Shown here in pieces: positions 33,367 through 41,776 of a DNA stretch of 64,000 nucleotides (positions are counted from its first letter, which is position 1; every line of letters begins with the position of its first letter). The notes beneath the pieces are model-generated. The model saw only the letters and a list, made by a program, of their open reading frames with translations, made no database searches and was not told where the DNA came from. Origin of the DNA: Thermobifida alba (GTDB lineage: Bacteria > Actinomycetota > Actinomycetes > Streptosporangiales > Streptosporangiaceae); assembly GCF_023208015.1 (NCBI RefSeq), contig NZ_CP051627.1, forward strand, positions 806,001-870,000, in the 5' to 3' direction. Both the position numbers and the translations under genes were made by a program.

Positions 33367-33576
33367 TCAGAGACCGCGTCTCTTCACCGCACCGAGGAAC
33401 GCCTGCCACTCGTCAGCGGGGAAGACCAGCGCGCCGAGGTCCCGGTGCTTGGTGTCGCGGATCGCCGCACCAGCGGCCCAGTCGGCGACCTCGACGCAGG
33501 CCGTCTGGTCAGCGCTGTAGCTCGACTTCCTCCAGTTGGCTGTGTTCAGCGTGGCCTGCGGATTCTGCGACACCAT
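33367..33576 (-). CDS. DUF397 family protein
   Basis: 69 residues: NWRKSSYSADQTACVEVADWAAGAAIRDTKHRDLGALVFPADEWQAFLGAVKRRGL forms the standard single-module DUF397. Its C-terminal half is almost identical to that of the four-module gene downstream, and about 240 bp of coding and 3' flanking DNA are shared, so one arose by duplication. The gene starts 12 bp after the stop of the Scr1-type regulator at 33589, so they are one transcript. Confidence 0.88.
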   Translation of the reverse strand: MVSQNPQATLNTANWRKSSYSADQTACVEVADWAAGAAIRDTKHRDLGALVFPADEWQAFLGAVKRRGL

Positions 33577-33588
33577 TGTTGGTCCTTC

Positions 33589-34431
33589 TTATAGCTCTCT
33601 GTGGATGTCGGACAGCAGGTTCCGCAGCATGTTGCCACCCACGCCTGCGAGCCGAAGTTGGTTGAAGATCGCTTCGTGGTTGGTCAGATCCTGGGCGCTG
33701 TCCAGAAAAAGGTTACTTCGGTACCCCTCCACGTATACGGTCGAGAGTCCGGGGTGGGGCAGCTTCAGGATCATGAAAGTCGGCACCACCAGACCGATGT
33801 GGGCTCCTGCGGCATACGGAATCACCTGCAACGTGACCTTTGGATGCGTGGACAGGTCTTGGAGGTGGGTGATCTGCTCACGCATCACCTCGGTGCCGCC
33901 GACCTGCTGGCGGATAGCGGCCTCGCCCATGATCACCCACAGGTTCGGGCCGTCGTCCGAAAGGGCCTGGTTGATGCGAGCGCGGCGAACCTCTATCTGC
34001 CGTTCAAGGTCTTCAGGGGTGACAGCGCTGTTAACCCCGGAGATGACGGCGCGGGCGTAGCGCTCGGTCTGGAGCAGACCCGTCACCACAGTGCTGCTGT
34101 ACACCTCGATCTCCGCCGCACTTGCTTCGAGACCGATGAAGGTGCCGTAGCGCTGCTCCAGGTCATAGGACTGCCACCAGCCGCGTTTGCCTGCTTGGCG
34201 GCGGAGTTGGAGGAGAGCTTCGGCTTCCTGTTCAGGGAGTTCGTAGTACTGCAGCAGTTCTCGCAGTTCCTTCTCCCTGGGGACACGTTCCGCTGCCTCC
34301 CAGCGGCTCACCGTCGAGATCCGGACGCTCAGGATCTCGGACACCTCGGTGAGGTTCAGACCACGACGCTCTCGTAGGGCTTGGAGTTCGCGAGCGAGCT
34401 GCCACTGCGCGACGGTAGGGGTGGTCGCCAT
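33589..34431 (-). CDS. Scr1-type helix-turn-helix regulator
   Basis: 280 residues. The HTH (about 8-65) reads LARELQALRERRGLNLTEVSEILSVRISTVSRWE. The DUF5753-like part follows, with GLEASAAEIEVYSSTVVTGLLQTERYARAVI and VTLQVIPYAAGAHIGLVVPTFMILKL. ATG 34431 has GAGG 5 nt upstream and is preferred to the in-frame start at 34458. Two DUF397 genes follow on the same strand, the classic WhiJ-like pairing. It diverges from a second regulator at 34614. Confidence 0.9.
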   Translation of the reverse strand: MATTPTVAQWQLARELQALRERRGLNLTEVSEILSVRISTVSRWEAAERVPREKELRELLQYYELPEQEAEALLQLRRQAGKRGWWQSYDLEQRYGTFIGLEASAAEIEVYSSTVVTGLLQTERYARAVISGVNSAVTPEDLERQIEVRRARINQALSDDGPNLWVIMGEAAIRQQVGGTEVMREQITHLQDLSTHPKVTLQVIPYAAGAHIGLVVPTFMILKLPHPGLSTVYVEGYRSNLFLDSAQDLTNHEAIFNQLRLAGVGGNMLRNLLSDIHREL

Positions 34432-34444
34432 CAAAGCCTCACAA

Positions 34445-34495
34445 ATTAGAGTTGCCAATTAGCCTTGTCATTTGTGTGACGCAGAGTCATACTCT
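34445..34495. promoter_or_regulatory. AGAGT/ACTCT repeats between divergent regulators
   Basis: AGAGT occurs at 34448 and 34483, and ACTCT at 34491 completes the palindrome AGAGT-CAT-ACTCT (34483-34495). This AT-rich gap must contain promoters for both HTH genes and is a candidate operator for one of them. Confidence 0.35.
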
Positions 34496-34613
34496 AACTG
34501 TGGCCGATCGGCCGTGTCCATGCAGAAGATTCCCGCATCTCTGTCTGTGTGGACGCTCTCTTGCTATCGGCAACTTGTCGGAAAACTTCCCAAAGACCTC
34601 CAGGGAGGGTCTC

Positions 34614-35534
34614 GTGAGGAACAAACAGACTGACCAGCGGGCAGGCAGCAGCCCTCCGGTCTCCGACCCCTGGCCCCGTTTCGGCGCCCGTCTGCGTGCC
34701 GCCCGGGAGAGGACCGGACGACTGCTCGACGACCTCGCCGAGACCGCGGTCAGCAGTGTCTACGTGCTGGAGGAGGTGGAGGCCGGGCGCATGGACCCGG
34801 GGCGGCGGATCGTGGAGATCCTGGACCGGGAGTTCGAAGCTCAGGGAGTGCTGCTGGACGCCTGGGCGCACGCGCACATCAGCGACCGCCTGAGCAGCGG
34901 ATCAGACATCGACGGGCTGTGGCCCGAGGCGTTCCAGATCCGCGCCTACGCGCCGCTCGTCGTCCCCGAGCACTTCCAGACCGCCGACTACACCCGCGCC
35001 CTGGACGCCGCCGAACGGCCCCTGGAACCGCACTACGTGGTCGCCGACCGGCCGCACTCGCGCCGCCTGATGGCGACCTGCTCCGGCCCGCCGTACCACT
35101 GCCTGGTGGTGGACGAGACCGCGCTGCACCGCGTGGTCGGCACGCCCGAGGTGATGCGCGCGCAACTGGCCCACCTGCACGACCTGGCCCAAGCCCGCCA
35201 CGTCACCGTGCACGTCATCCCCAGCGGCACCCGCCAGCACCCGGGGCTGCGCGGTGCGTTCTGGACGCTGTCGTACTCGCCCCGCCACGCGCTGGCCTAT
35301 CTGCCGCACCCGCGCGGCAGCGGCCACCTGGTCACCGACGCCGTCCACGTCAAGGGCTACGCCGACCTGTTCGCCACCCTCCAGGGCGCGGCCCTGTCCG
35401 CCGACGCCTCCCTGGCGCTGCTGGCCGACGCCGCCGCCAGCGCGGGCGAGGACCGGCCGCGCCGCGCCCTCACCGCCGGGACCGCCCCCGCACCCGTCCC
35501 GGCCGCCGGCCGCGACCGCGAACCCGCACGCTGA
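34614..35534 (+). CDS. Scr1-type HTH regulator (WhiJ/AbaA-like cluster)
   Basis: 306 residues. An N-terminal HTH (FGARLRAARERTGRLLDDLAETAVSSVYVLEEVEAG) is followed by the DUF5753-type effector region with YAPLVVPEHFQTADYTRAL, YHCLVVDETALHRVVGTPEVM and VTVHVIPSGTRQHPGLRGAFWTLSY. GTG 34614 is chosen since GGGAGGG lies 4-5 nt before it. The next gene is an anti-sigma-like ATPase, so the set matches the HTH plus ATPase clusters known around abaA and whiJ in Streptomyces. The C-terminal 35 residues are Ala/Pro-rich and probably unstructured. Confidence 0.85.
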   Translation: MRNKQTDQRAGSSPPVSDPWPRFGARLRAARERTGRLLDDLAETAVSSVYVLEEVEAGRMDPGRRIVEILDREFEAQGVLLDAWAHAHISDRLSSGSDIDGLWPEAFQIRAYAPLVVPEHFQTADYTRALDAAERPLEPHYVVADRPHSRRLMATCSGPPYHCLVVDETALHRVVGTPEVMRAQLAHLHDLAQARHVTVHVIPSGTRQHPGLRGAFWTLSYSPRHALAYLPHPRGSGHLVTDAVHVKGYADLFATLQGAALSADASLALLADAAASAGEDRPRRALTAGTAPAPVPAAGRDREPAR

Positions 35535-35630
35535 CCCCCGCACCCGCACACGGCAAAGCTCCGGCGGGTGAGCCAACACCCCCGGAGCACGGCCAGCAAC
35601 CACAGCACTCTCAAGCAAGGAGTTGCCGAC

Positions 35631-36131
35631 ATGTCCATGATGCCGCACACCCCGCCGTTCCCGCCTCCCGTGACGGGGGCGTGGCCGTGCCGGATCTACC
35701 CCGGCGACCTCGCGCACGCCGCCCGCGTGCGCGCCGAGGTCCGCGCCGACCTCGCCGCCCTGCCCGGCACGGGCGCCGACCTGGTCGACGCCGTCGAACT
35801 GTGCGCCGGCGAAGCCTTCGCCAACGCCGTGGCCCACACCCGCTCCGGCCGGGCGGGCGGTCGGGTGGTGCGCGCCCTCACCCGGCCCGCCCCCGACCGG
35901 CTGCGCCTGGCCGTCGTCGACGACGGCACCCCCCACACCGCGCCCCGCATCCCGGTCGGGCGCACCGCCGAGGAATGGGCCACGGCCGAGACCGGGCGCG
36001 GCCTGCTGCTCATCAGTGCCCTGGCCGCCGCGTGGGGCACCCGGCCGGTAGTGGCCTTCCCCGGCTGCGCCCACCTCGGCACCGTCGTGTGGGCCGAGTT
36101 CGGCCCCGTCCGAACCGAGGCGGCCCGATGA
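35631..36131 (+). CDS. Anti-sigma-factor-like HATPase (GHKL fold)
   Basis: 166 residues. It has the GHKL ATP-binding motifs: N-box ELCAGEAFANAVAHT (about residues 62-76), G1 LAVVDDGTPHTAPRI and G2 TGRGLLLISALAAAWGT. This is the RsbW/SpoIIAB-type fold that phosphorylates or sequesters regulatory partners. AAGGAG stands before ATG 35631. The stop overlaps the next start as ATGA. In whiJ/abaA-like clusters such ATPases accompany HTH and DUF397 proteins; their target here is unknown. Confidence 0.88.
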   Translation: MSMMPHTPPFPPPVTGAWPCRIYPGDLAHAARVRAEVRADLAALPGTGADLVDAVELCAGEAFANAVAHTRSGRAGGRVVRALTRPAPDRLRLAVVDDGTPHTAPRIPVGRTAEEWATAETGRGLLLISALAAAWGTRPVVAFPGCAHLGTVVWAEFGPVRTEAAR

Positions 36132-36517
36132 GCCGCGCCCTCACACCCCGCGTGCGCAGCGTCCTGGGCACCCCGCACGGCCGCCGCTTCTCCCACACCC
36201 CCGCCCCGCCGCCCGCGCGGCGGCTCACCGAGGCCGAACGCCTCGCCCGGGAGAAGGCCCTGCTGGAGCAGATGCGCGACAACCCGTGGGTGGCCCGCCG
36301 CATCAGGGAGGGCGAACTGCCCGCCTGGATGCGCGCCACTCCCACCCGCGTGGAGTTCCCCGAAGTCCCGGCGCGTCCCCGCCCGGGCACCCGCCGGCGT
36401 CGCCGCCTCCGCGTGCCCGTCCCCGCCCCGGTCCTGGACACCCTCGGCTACGCCCTGGCCGTGGCCGCCGGAGCCCTCGCCCACCACCTCGGCACCCTCC
36501 TCGGCCACCTCGGCTGA
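36128..36517 (+). CDS. Unknown small basic protein coupled to the HATPase gene
   Basis: 129 residues, not recognised. The N-terminal 60 residues are polar and helical (LTEAERLAREKALLEQMRDNPWVARRIREGELPAWMRAT). A basic RRRRRLRVPVPAP stretch leads to a C-terminal hydrophobic helix (LDTLGYALAVAAGALAHHLGTLLGHLG) that may touch the membrane. Translation is coupled to the HATPase by an ATGA overlap. The last 147 bp of the gene region are repeated almost exactly at 42941-43087, where they form the end of a chimeric ORF. Confidence 0.7.
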   Translation: MSRALTPRVRSVLGTPHGRRFSHTPAPPPARRLTEAERLAREKALLEQMRDNPWVARRIREGELPAWMRATPTRVEFPEVPARPRPGTRRRRRLRVPVPAPVLDTLGYALAVAAGALAHHLGTLLGHLG

Positions 36518-36520
36518 CCC
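36374..36520 (+). repeat. 147-bp repeat, copy 1
   Basis: This segment matches 42941-43087 with about three mismatches. It is the 3' end of the small basic protein gene, stop codon included. Confidence 0.85.
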
Positions 36521-36533
36521 CGCACCGACGATC

Positions 36534-36580
36534 ATGTCCCCAGTGCCATGCGAAGCACCGAAAACGGCACTGGGGACATG
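36534..36580 (+). terminator. 15-bp hairpin after the HATPase operon
   Basis: CATGTCCCCAGTGCC (36534-36548) pairs perfectly with GGCACTGGGGACATG (36566-36580). It lies 17 bp beyond the operon's last stop and just beyond the stop of the converging GIY-YIG gene, so it may work in both directions. The arm GGCACTGGGGACATG recurs at about 46892. Confidence 0.6.
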
Positions 36581-36581
36581 G

Positions 36582-37562
36582 TCACGTGGTGGGAGAAGAA
36601 GGCCCGGACCGCCGCCGCGACCTGCCCCTGCGGTCCCCCAACGGGGGGAGCCAGTGGGCCGGTGGTTGCGGTTCGATGCCGAACCGTGAAGACAGGGAAT
36701 CGTGAAGAGACTCTTCGGACCAGCTCCGAGGGGGGCCGAAATTCAGGATTTCCCGGAGACGTTCCTGAGCCGGGGGAGAGGGAAGCGAAAGGGTGTCGGT
36801 GGGGAAAAGAGGAAAACCTTCTGGCGAGGACTGGGGGTTCCACGTCCGGTAGACGGCCTGGCAGTAGTGAGCCACCTCGAATACAGCGGACGTGCACTCC
36901 TCAGTCTGTTCGTCGACGGAGAGCCAGACCAGTCGATCCCCGGCGAGCAGACGCTCCCGGCTCAGGAGATCACCGTTGGGTGCAGTTCCCGTTCGGTTCA
37001 GATAGGGCACCGGGTCATCGCAGGAGTTCGGATCGTCGTCGCTGAACCCCGCTATGTGCTTCGCCGAAGAAGCTCCATGGAGTTCGAGGACGTCCCCCTC
37101 GGAATGGACCTCCCAGATGTCGACAACGGACGGCGGGCCACCTGCGAGCAGAGCGAGCGGATCGGTGTAGCGCAACCACACGAAGTGTTGGCCCGCCCGT
37201 AGCGGAAGGAAAACCCGGTGCTTGGCTCGCAGGCGGTGCAGTTTCTCCGAAGCCCAGGCGCGAATTCCATTGACAGCTTCGGCCGCTGTGTGTACTGCAG
37301 CGCAGGCCTGTTCCTCGGTGACTTCGAAGAACTCCTTGTCCTTTCGGAACCGGTGCTCGCCGAGCAGTTCATGTGTGTACCGCTCCACTGTGCGCGCGTT
37401 GAGGGTCGTGAGGCGAAGAGCAATGGTGAAGTCCTCGGGAACGGCTGTGCTCAGATCAGCGATCCGTTCCTCGACAAGACGCGAGGTGAAGCCGATCTTG
37501 ACCAATTCGGGAAAACGGGGGTGGGTCAGGACGTAGACGAAGCCGGCTTCTGAATCGAGCAT
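36582..37562 (-). CDS. GIY-YIG nuclease family protein (T5orf172-type)
   Basis: 326 residues. The N-terminal 90 residues (GFVYVLTHPRFPELVKIGFTSR, later RTVERYTHELLGEHRFRKDKEFFEV) fit the T5orf172/MUG113 branch of GIY-YIG domains, in which GIY becomes VYV and YIG becomes KIG. The general Arg (LVEERIADLS) and the Glu of HELLGEHR are present. The remaining 230 residues are not recognised. Such proteins occur in phage and plasmid DNA and near defence genes. Base composition is lower in GC than in neighbouring housekeeping genes, suggesting transfer. Confidence 0.7.
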   Translation of the reverse strand: MLDSEAGFVYVLTHPRFPELVKIGFTSRLVEERIADLSTAVPEDFTIALRLTTLNARTVERYTHELLGEHRFRKDKEFFEVTEEQACAAVHTAAEAVNGIRAWASEKLHRLRAKHRVFLPLRAGQHFVWLRYTDPLALLAGGPPSVVDIWEVHSEGDVLELHGASSAKHIAGFSDDDPNSCDDPVPYLNRTGTAPNGDLLSRERLLAGDRLVWLSVDEQTEECTSAVFEVAHYCQAVYRTWNPQSSPEGFPLFPTDTLSLPSPPAQERLREILNFGPPRSWSEESLHDSLSSRFGIEPQPPAHWLPPLGDRRGRSRRRSGPSSPTT

Positions 37563-37897
37563 GAGCGGATCCTAGCGGCGACAGCTGACAGTCGAAGAGA
37601 CGCAGGCTGTCCCGTGCCATACCGGAGAGGCGTCCCGTCCTCTTCACGTCGACCAGTGCGCTACCACCACCCTTCTCCCGGGATGCCAACGCCTCGAAAA
37701 GTGAGATTTTTGGGAGAGGATTCGCGTTCCGATGGTGTCAGCCCGGTTGCCGTACCAGATGCATTTTCCTCGTGAATGTGCTGATCACCAGAAGAGTGAT
37801 CGGTGTTTTCTCTGAGGTGCGCAACGGACTTCACAGACATGTCCCGCTCTGGGAGACTGTCAATCGTTGCCCGTCCACGATCCCGCTGGGAGAAGCG
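37563..37897. other. Intergenic gap between divergent genes
   Basis: 335 bp without a supported gene. It should hold the promoters of the GIY-YIG gene (minus) and the small gene at 37898 (plus). I see no clear repeat or hairpin. Confidence 0.4.
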
Positions 37898-38134
37898 ATG
37901 TTCAAACTCCGTATCGGTCCTCCCCCGCACGAAGGTGGCGAGAGCGCCGCGGTGAACAGCTGTCCTGACATATGGGAACTCGACTCCGGCGACTTCGCGG
38001 TGATCGGCTTCGAACGCACCGCACAACTCCTGCCCCACCTTCCCCCCGATGCCTTCGTCGACCCGGGAGAGGCGATTGTTGTCCTGCCTCGCAGTGTCCT
38101 CGTGAAAGCTCGTGAGAACATTCCCCTCGAATAA
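37898..38134 (+). CDS. Small conserved protein associated with DUF6879 genes
   Basis: 78 residues: MFKLRIGPPPHEGGES, then CPDIWELDSGDFAVIGFERT and GEAIVVLPRSVLVKARENIPLE. Short proteins with the CPDIxELxxGDFAVIG core often lie just upstream of DUF6879 genes in actinobacteria; their role is unknown. GGGAGAAG stands directly before the ATG. The in-frame extension to 37772 lacks a ribosome site. The DUF6879 gene starts 52 bp downstream. Confidence 0.75.
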   Translation: MFKLRIGPPPHEGGESAAVNSCPDIWELDSGDFAVIGFERTAQLLPHLPPDAFVDPGEAIVVLPRSVLVKARENIPLE

Positions 38135-38185
38135 TCCGTTGCCCCGTCCCCGCGCGGTTCCCCGACGAGACGACCCCACCGGACC

Positions 38186-38827
38186 GTGACCGAACAGACC
38201 ACCAGAGAAACCAGCGGAAGGCAGGACATAAGCATCTACCCGCCCGCCGAGTACTCCCGCCTGACCGTCGCCGACGGCCGTGTCGAGGAGTTCGGTGCGC
38301 TCTTCAACGAACTGCGCACCCGGTGGGTGAAGGTGGAACGCCTCCAGGAGTACGACGAGTCGCCCTTCGAGGGCTACCTGGCCTTCCGGCGCGGCGACCA
38401 CGCCGAAGCCCAGCGGCTCGTCCGGGAGATGGTCAAAAGCCAGACCGGGTTCTACTCGCTGGTGCGGGAACGGGGCATCTCGATGGTCCGGGTCCGGATC
38501 TGCGACCTGCCGCTCAGCCCCTACCTGGTCCACTACGAGATGGCCGCCTACCTGGCCGACGTGGAGTGCGGCGAGGACATCCGCCTGGTCGACTCCGCCG
38601 ATGTCGCCGACCTGCTCGCGCAGACGGGAGTCTCCGACTACGTCCTGTTCGACGACCGGCGGGTCGTCGCGCTCCTCTACGACGAGGACACGGCGAGGCT
38701 GCGCGAGGCGCGCCTGGTGGAGGACCCCGAACTCGTCGCCCGGTACGTCGCGCTCTCCGACGAACTGATCAACCGGTCGGCCCCGCTGCTGGACAGCCCG
38801 ATCTACGCCTCCTGGCGAAAACGGTGA
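38186..38827 (+). CDS. DUF6879 family protein
   Basis: 213 residues. The DUF6879 core is clear: ESPFEGYLAFRRGDHAEAQRLVREMV, GISMVRVRICDLPLSPYLVHYEM, EDIRLVDSADVADLL and DYVLFDDRRVVALLYDED. The N-terminal segment ISIYPPAEYSRLTVA is copied at 42878 in a chimeric ORF. No Scr1-type regulator is directly adjacent here, so the gene may be a detached cassette. The function is unknown. Confidence 0.85.
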   Translation: MTEQTTRETSGRQDISIYPPAEYSRLTVADGRVEEFGALFNELRTRWVKVERLQEYDESPFEGYLAFRRGDHAEAQRLVREMVKSQTGFYSLVRERGISMVRVRICDLPLSPYLVHYEMAAYLADVECGEDIRLVDSADVADLLAQTGVSDYVLFDDRRVVALLYDEDTARLREARLVEDPELVARYVALSDELINRSAPLLDSPIYASWRKR

Positions 38828-38882
38828 AACGCACCGCTTTCGCCCCGAACCGACAGGCCCCCGTCATCCCCTGGAAGAGTGC

Positions 38883-39314
38883 ATGTCCGCCGAACTCGTG
38901 GAAGTGATCGGTTCAGTCTCCACCGCCGGAGCCACCACCCTGGTCACGGCGATGGTCGGCGACACCTGGAGCGCCGTACGGGACAGGGTGTCGCGCATCC
39001 TCAGCCGCAGTACCCCGGAGAAGGAGGCGGAACGCACCACCGTGATCGACGAGGTCCACGAAGAGGTCGTCCGCAATCCGGAAGGGGACCTCTCGGCGCA
39101 GCGGGAACGTCTCCGGGACCTGCTCAGGGAAGCGATGGTCGAGGACTTCCGGGTCGCCGAGGAACTCCTGGGGCTGATCAGGGAACTCACCCCGAACATC
39201 GGGACGCAGTTCGCCACCGGGAACCAGCACGCCCACGCCGAGGGTCAGGCCCAGCAGGCCGTGCAGTACAGCGGTACCCAGACCAACACCTTCACCCGCG
39301 ACCCGCGGCGGTGA
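38883..39314 (+). CDS. Small protein upstream of and sharing a motif with the NB-ARC protein
   Basis: 143 residues, family not recognised. The N-terminus (ELVEVIGSVSTAGATTLVTAMVGDTW) is moderately hydrophobic and could form an amphipathic helix. A helical middle part ends in a low-complexity tail, HAHAEGQAQQAVQYSGTQTNTF. That tail resembles the N-terminus of the next protein (AQQAAQHSGVQVNTF; 11 of 15 identical). Shared tails of this kind between an effector and an NLR suggest amyloid-like signalling. A GGAAGAG site precedes the ATG. The gene lies 19 bp before the NB-ARC gene. Confidence 0.7.
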   Translation: MSAELVEVIGSVSTAGATTLVTAMVGDTWSAVRDRVSRILSRSTPEKEAERTTVIDEVHEEVVRNPEGDLSAQRERLRDLLREAMVEDFRVAEELLGLIRELTPNIGTQFATGNQHAHAEGQAQQAVQYSGTQTNTFTRDPRR

Positions 39315-39333
39315 CCCACCGCTGGACGCAACC

Positions 39334-41229
39334 ATGGACGGACAGCAGGTCGCGCAGGCGCTGAACTCCGCCCAACAGGCGGCCCAGCACTCTGGGGTGC
39401 AGGTCAACACGTTCATCGGCGCGCTTCAGGCCAAGTCCGTGGCATCGGCGGCTCCACCGATCGCGCTGCCGCAGCGCCGCATACCGCCAGACTTCCTCCG
39501 AGGCCGCACCGAAACACTCCGCCTGGCGGAGGAACAACTCGTCCGTGCCCGCGAGGCGGAGGCACAGGCAACCTCCACCGTGGTGCTGCACGGAATCGGC
39601 GGCGTCGGCAAGACCACCCTCGCTCTGGAACTCGCCCACCGGGCGGCAGGACGGGGAACGCGGGTCTGGTGGCTCAACGGAAGCAGCACAACGGTCCTGA
39701 CCGCCGCACTGCACGCCCTGGCCTTTGCCGCCGGAGCGGCCGACACCGAGTTCGACCACGCCCATCCCGCCGACGTCCTCTGGAACAATCTGGACTCGTA
39801 CGGCGGCCCCTGGCTGGTGGTGCTCGACAACGTCGACGACCCGGACGTCCTGTCCGTGGACGGCGGAACCCTCACAGCGGGAACGGGATGGCTGCGCCCC
39901 ACCGGGCAGCAGGGCTCAGTCCTGGTCACCAGCCGCGACGGCCGAAGAAACCGATGGCCTTCCTGGACGACGATGCTGCCCGTGGAATCACTCACCCCTG
40001 ACGACGGGGCGCAGGTACTCCTCGACCTGGCGCCCGAAGGCGGGACGCACGGGGACGCACGGGCACTGGCCGCCGCCCTGGGAGGAGTCCCGCTCGCTCT
40101 GGAACTGGCGGGACGATACCTGGCCTCGGCCGCCACCGACCCGTTCCCGCCACCGGACGCGATCACCTCCTTCACGGACTACCGGGCATTCTTCGAACAG
40201 AGGCTGACCGCGCTGCCCCTGGACGAAGCCCCGCCCTCCGGTGGCCGTGACCGGCGCGTGCTGTCGACGACCTGGGAGATCTCCCTCGACCTCCTCACCG
40301 CCCAGGGACATGAGTTCGCGCGTCCGCTGCTCCGACTGCTGGCGTGTTCGGCCGCGACTCCCCTTCCGTACCGACCGTTCCTCGACCTCAGAATCCTCGG
40401 ACGGCACGAACTCTTCGCGGGCGTCTCCCACGGGCGGCTCGGCGGTTCGCTGCGGGCGCTGGCGAGACTCGGCCTGATCGCCTTCGAGACCGCTGACGGA
40501 GCCGAAGCCGAATGGGGCCGCACGGTCACCCTGCACCCCCTGGTCCGCGCCGTGACCCGGGGCAACCTGAAACGTTCGGGAATGTTCGAGAACTGCCGGG
40601 ACCTGTTCGTCGACCTTCTCGAAGCCGCGAGCACCGGCCTTGACCCGGAGGACACCCGCGACTGGCCCCGGTGGGAACTTCTCGCCGAACACGCGCTGGC
40701 GGCGCTGTCCTCGGCGGCCGGGGCGCCGACGCCGGACCGCGACCGAGTGGCCCGGGCGCTGCGTCCAGCGCTGGGAGCCGCCTGGTACCAGTACATGGCC
40801 GGACGCTACGAGCGCTCCACCGGCGACCTGTCGACCATCCACGCCGCGGTCAGCTCCGTCTTCGGCCCCGAAGACCCCGCAACACTCCGGGTACGCAACA
40901 GGCTGGCCCGCTCCATGCGGGAGAGAGGCCACAGCGCGGCGGCGGAGAAGGAGTTCCGGGCAGTACTGGAGACCGCGCGGCGGGTGCTCGGCGACGAGCA
41001 CCCGGAAACCCTGAGCATCCGCGTCAACCTGGCTCGCACGATTCGTGAACGGGGCGATTCCGTGACAGCCCAAACCGAGTTCGCGGACATCAGCCGAATG
41101 GCGCGCAGAGTCCTGGGCGACCACCACCCCGACACCCTGGCAGCCATGTACAACCTGGCCCGCACCCTGCGTGACCGGCAGCGGTACGCCGAGGCAGAGA
41201 GTCTCTACCGGGAAGCCCTCACTGCCTGA
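39334..41229 (+). CDS. NB-ARC ATPase with TPRs, C-terminus cut by an in-frame TGA
   Basis: 631 residues to the TGA at 41227. After a short motif (AQQAAQHSGVQVNTF) and a linker come the P-loop VLHGIGGVGKTT (about 84-95), the Walker B LVVLDNVDD (about 160-169), GSVLVTSRD and GGVPLALELAG, all STAND/NB-ARC hallmarks. A winged-helix region follows. Tetratricopeptide repeats (LGDEHPETLSIRVNLARTIRERGD type) begin near 510. The same frame continues after the TGA for 112 codons of further TPR sequence to 41568. The product is therefore a truncated sensor, or the TGA is read through. STAND proteins of this type act as signalling switches. Confidence 0.85.
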   Translation: MDGQQVAQALNSAQQAAQHSGVQVNTFIGALQAKSVASAAPPIALPQRRIPPDFLRGRTETLRLAEEQLVRAREAEAQATSTVVLHGIGGVGKTTLALELAHRAAGRGTRVWWLNGSSTTVLTAALHALAFAAGAADTEFDHAHPADVLWNNLDSYGGPWLVVLDNVDDPDVLSVDGGTLTAGTGWLRPTGQQGSVLVTSRDGRRNRWPSWTTMLPVESLTPDDGAQVLLDLAPEGGTHGDARALAAALGGVPLALELAGRYLASAATDPFPPPDAITSFTDYRAFFEQRLTALPLDEAPPSGGRDRRVLSTTWEISLDLLTAQGHEFARPLLRLLACSAATPLPYRPFLDLRILGRHELFAGVSHGRLGGSLRALARLGLIAFETADGAEAEWGRTVTLHPLVRAVTRGNLKRSGMFENCRDLFVDLLEAASTGLDPEDTRDWPRWELLAEHALAALSSAAGAPTPDRDRVARALRPALGAAWYQYMAGRYERSTGDLSTIHAAVSSVFGPEDPATLRVRNRLARSMRERGHSAAAEKEFRAVLETARRVLGDEHPETLSIRVNLARTIRERGDSVTAQTEFADISRMARRVLGDHHPDTLAAMYNLARTLRDRQRYAEAESLYREALTA

Positions 41230-41568
41230 CTCTCTGCCTTCCCGGCGACCGACCTCACCACCCTGGATCTCCGCTACGAACTCGCGGAGACCCTGCGGGA
41301 ACGGGGAGCCTTCCAAGCCGCACTGGAGGAGTACCGGGAGGTGGCGGCCGTCGCAGACCGGGTCTACGGCGCAGACCATCCGAACACGCTGATCATCCGA
41401 CACGGACTGGCTCTCGCACTGCTCGGCGTGGGACAGGCCGCGGAGGCGCGGAACGAACTGGCCGCGATCCTCGATATCCGGCGGTCGGTCCTCGGGGAGG
41501 ACCATCCGGCGACCCGACAGACAGAAAGAGAACTCCGGGAGGCGACGCGGCCGGACACCCAGCGGTGA
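41230..41568 (+). pseudogene. In-frame C-terminal TPR extension of the NB-ARC gene
   Basis: The frame after the TGA reads LSAFPATDLTTLDLRYELAETLRERG and then GADHPNTLIIRHGLALALLGVGQAAEARNELA. It ends at a second TGA (41566-41568). It is a perfect continuation of the preceding repeats and has no ribosome site of its own, so it looks like the severed end of one gene. Reading the stop as Arg (CGA) gives YREALTARLSAF. Confidence 0.7.
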
Positions 41569-41776
41569 CACTCACCGGTCCACGGCCCCGGCCGAGGGCC
41601 GCCGCGAAGGAACCGGTCAGGATCGACGTGTCCGCTCAATTCACTTTCGCTGTTTCACCGGCCCGAGCCGTCGCCTTCCGGATACGGTGGCGGACCGGAG
41701 CACCCGCCCGAAGGCTTCCGGAGGCCAAGAACCGAGTGACTGAGAACCACCGCGACCCGCTGGAACGAGGAAAAGC

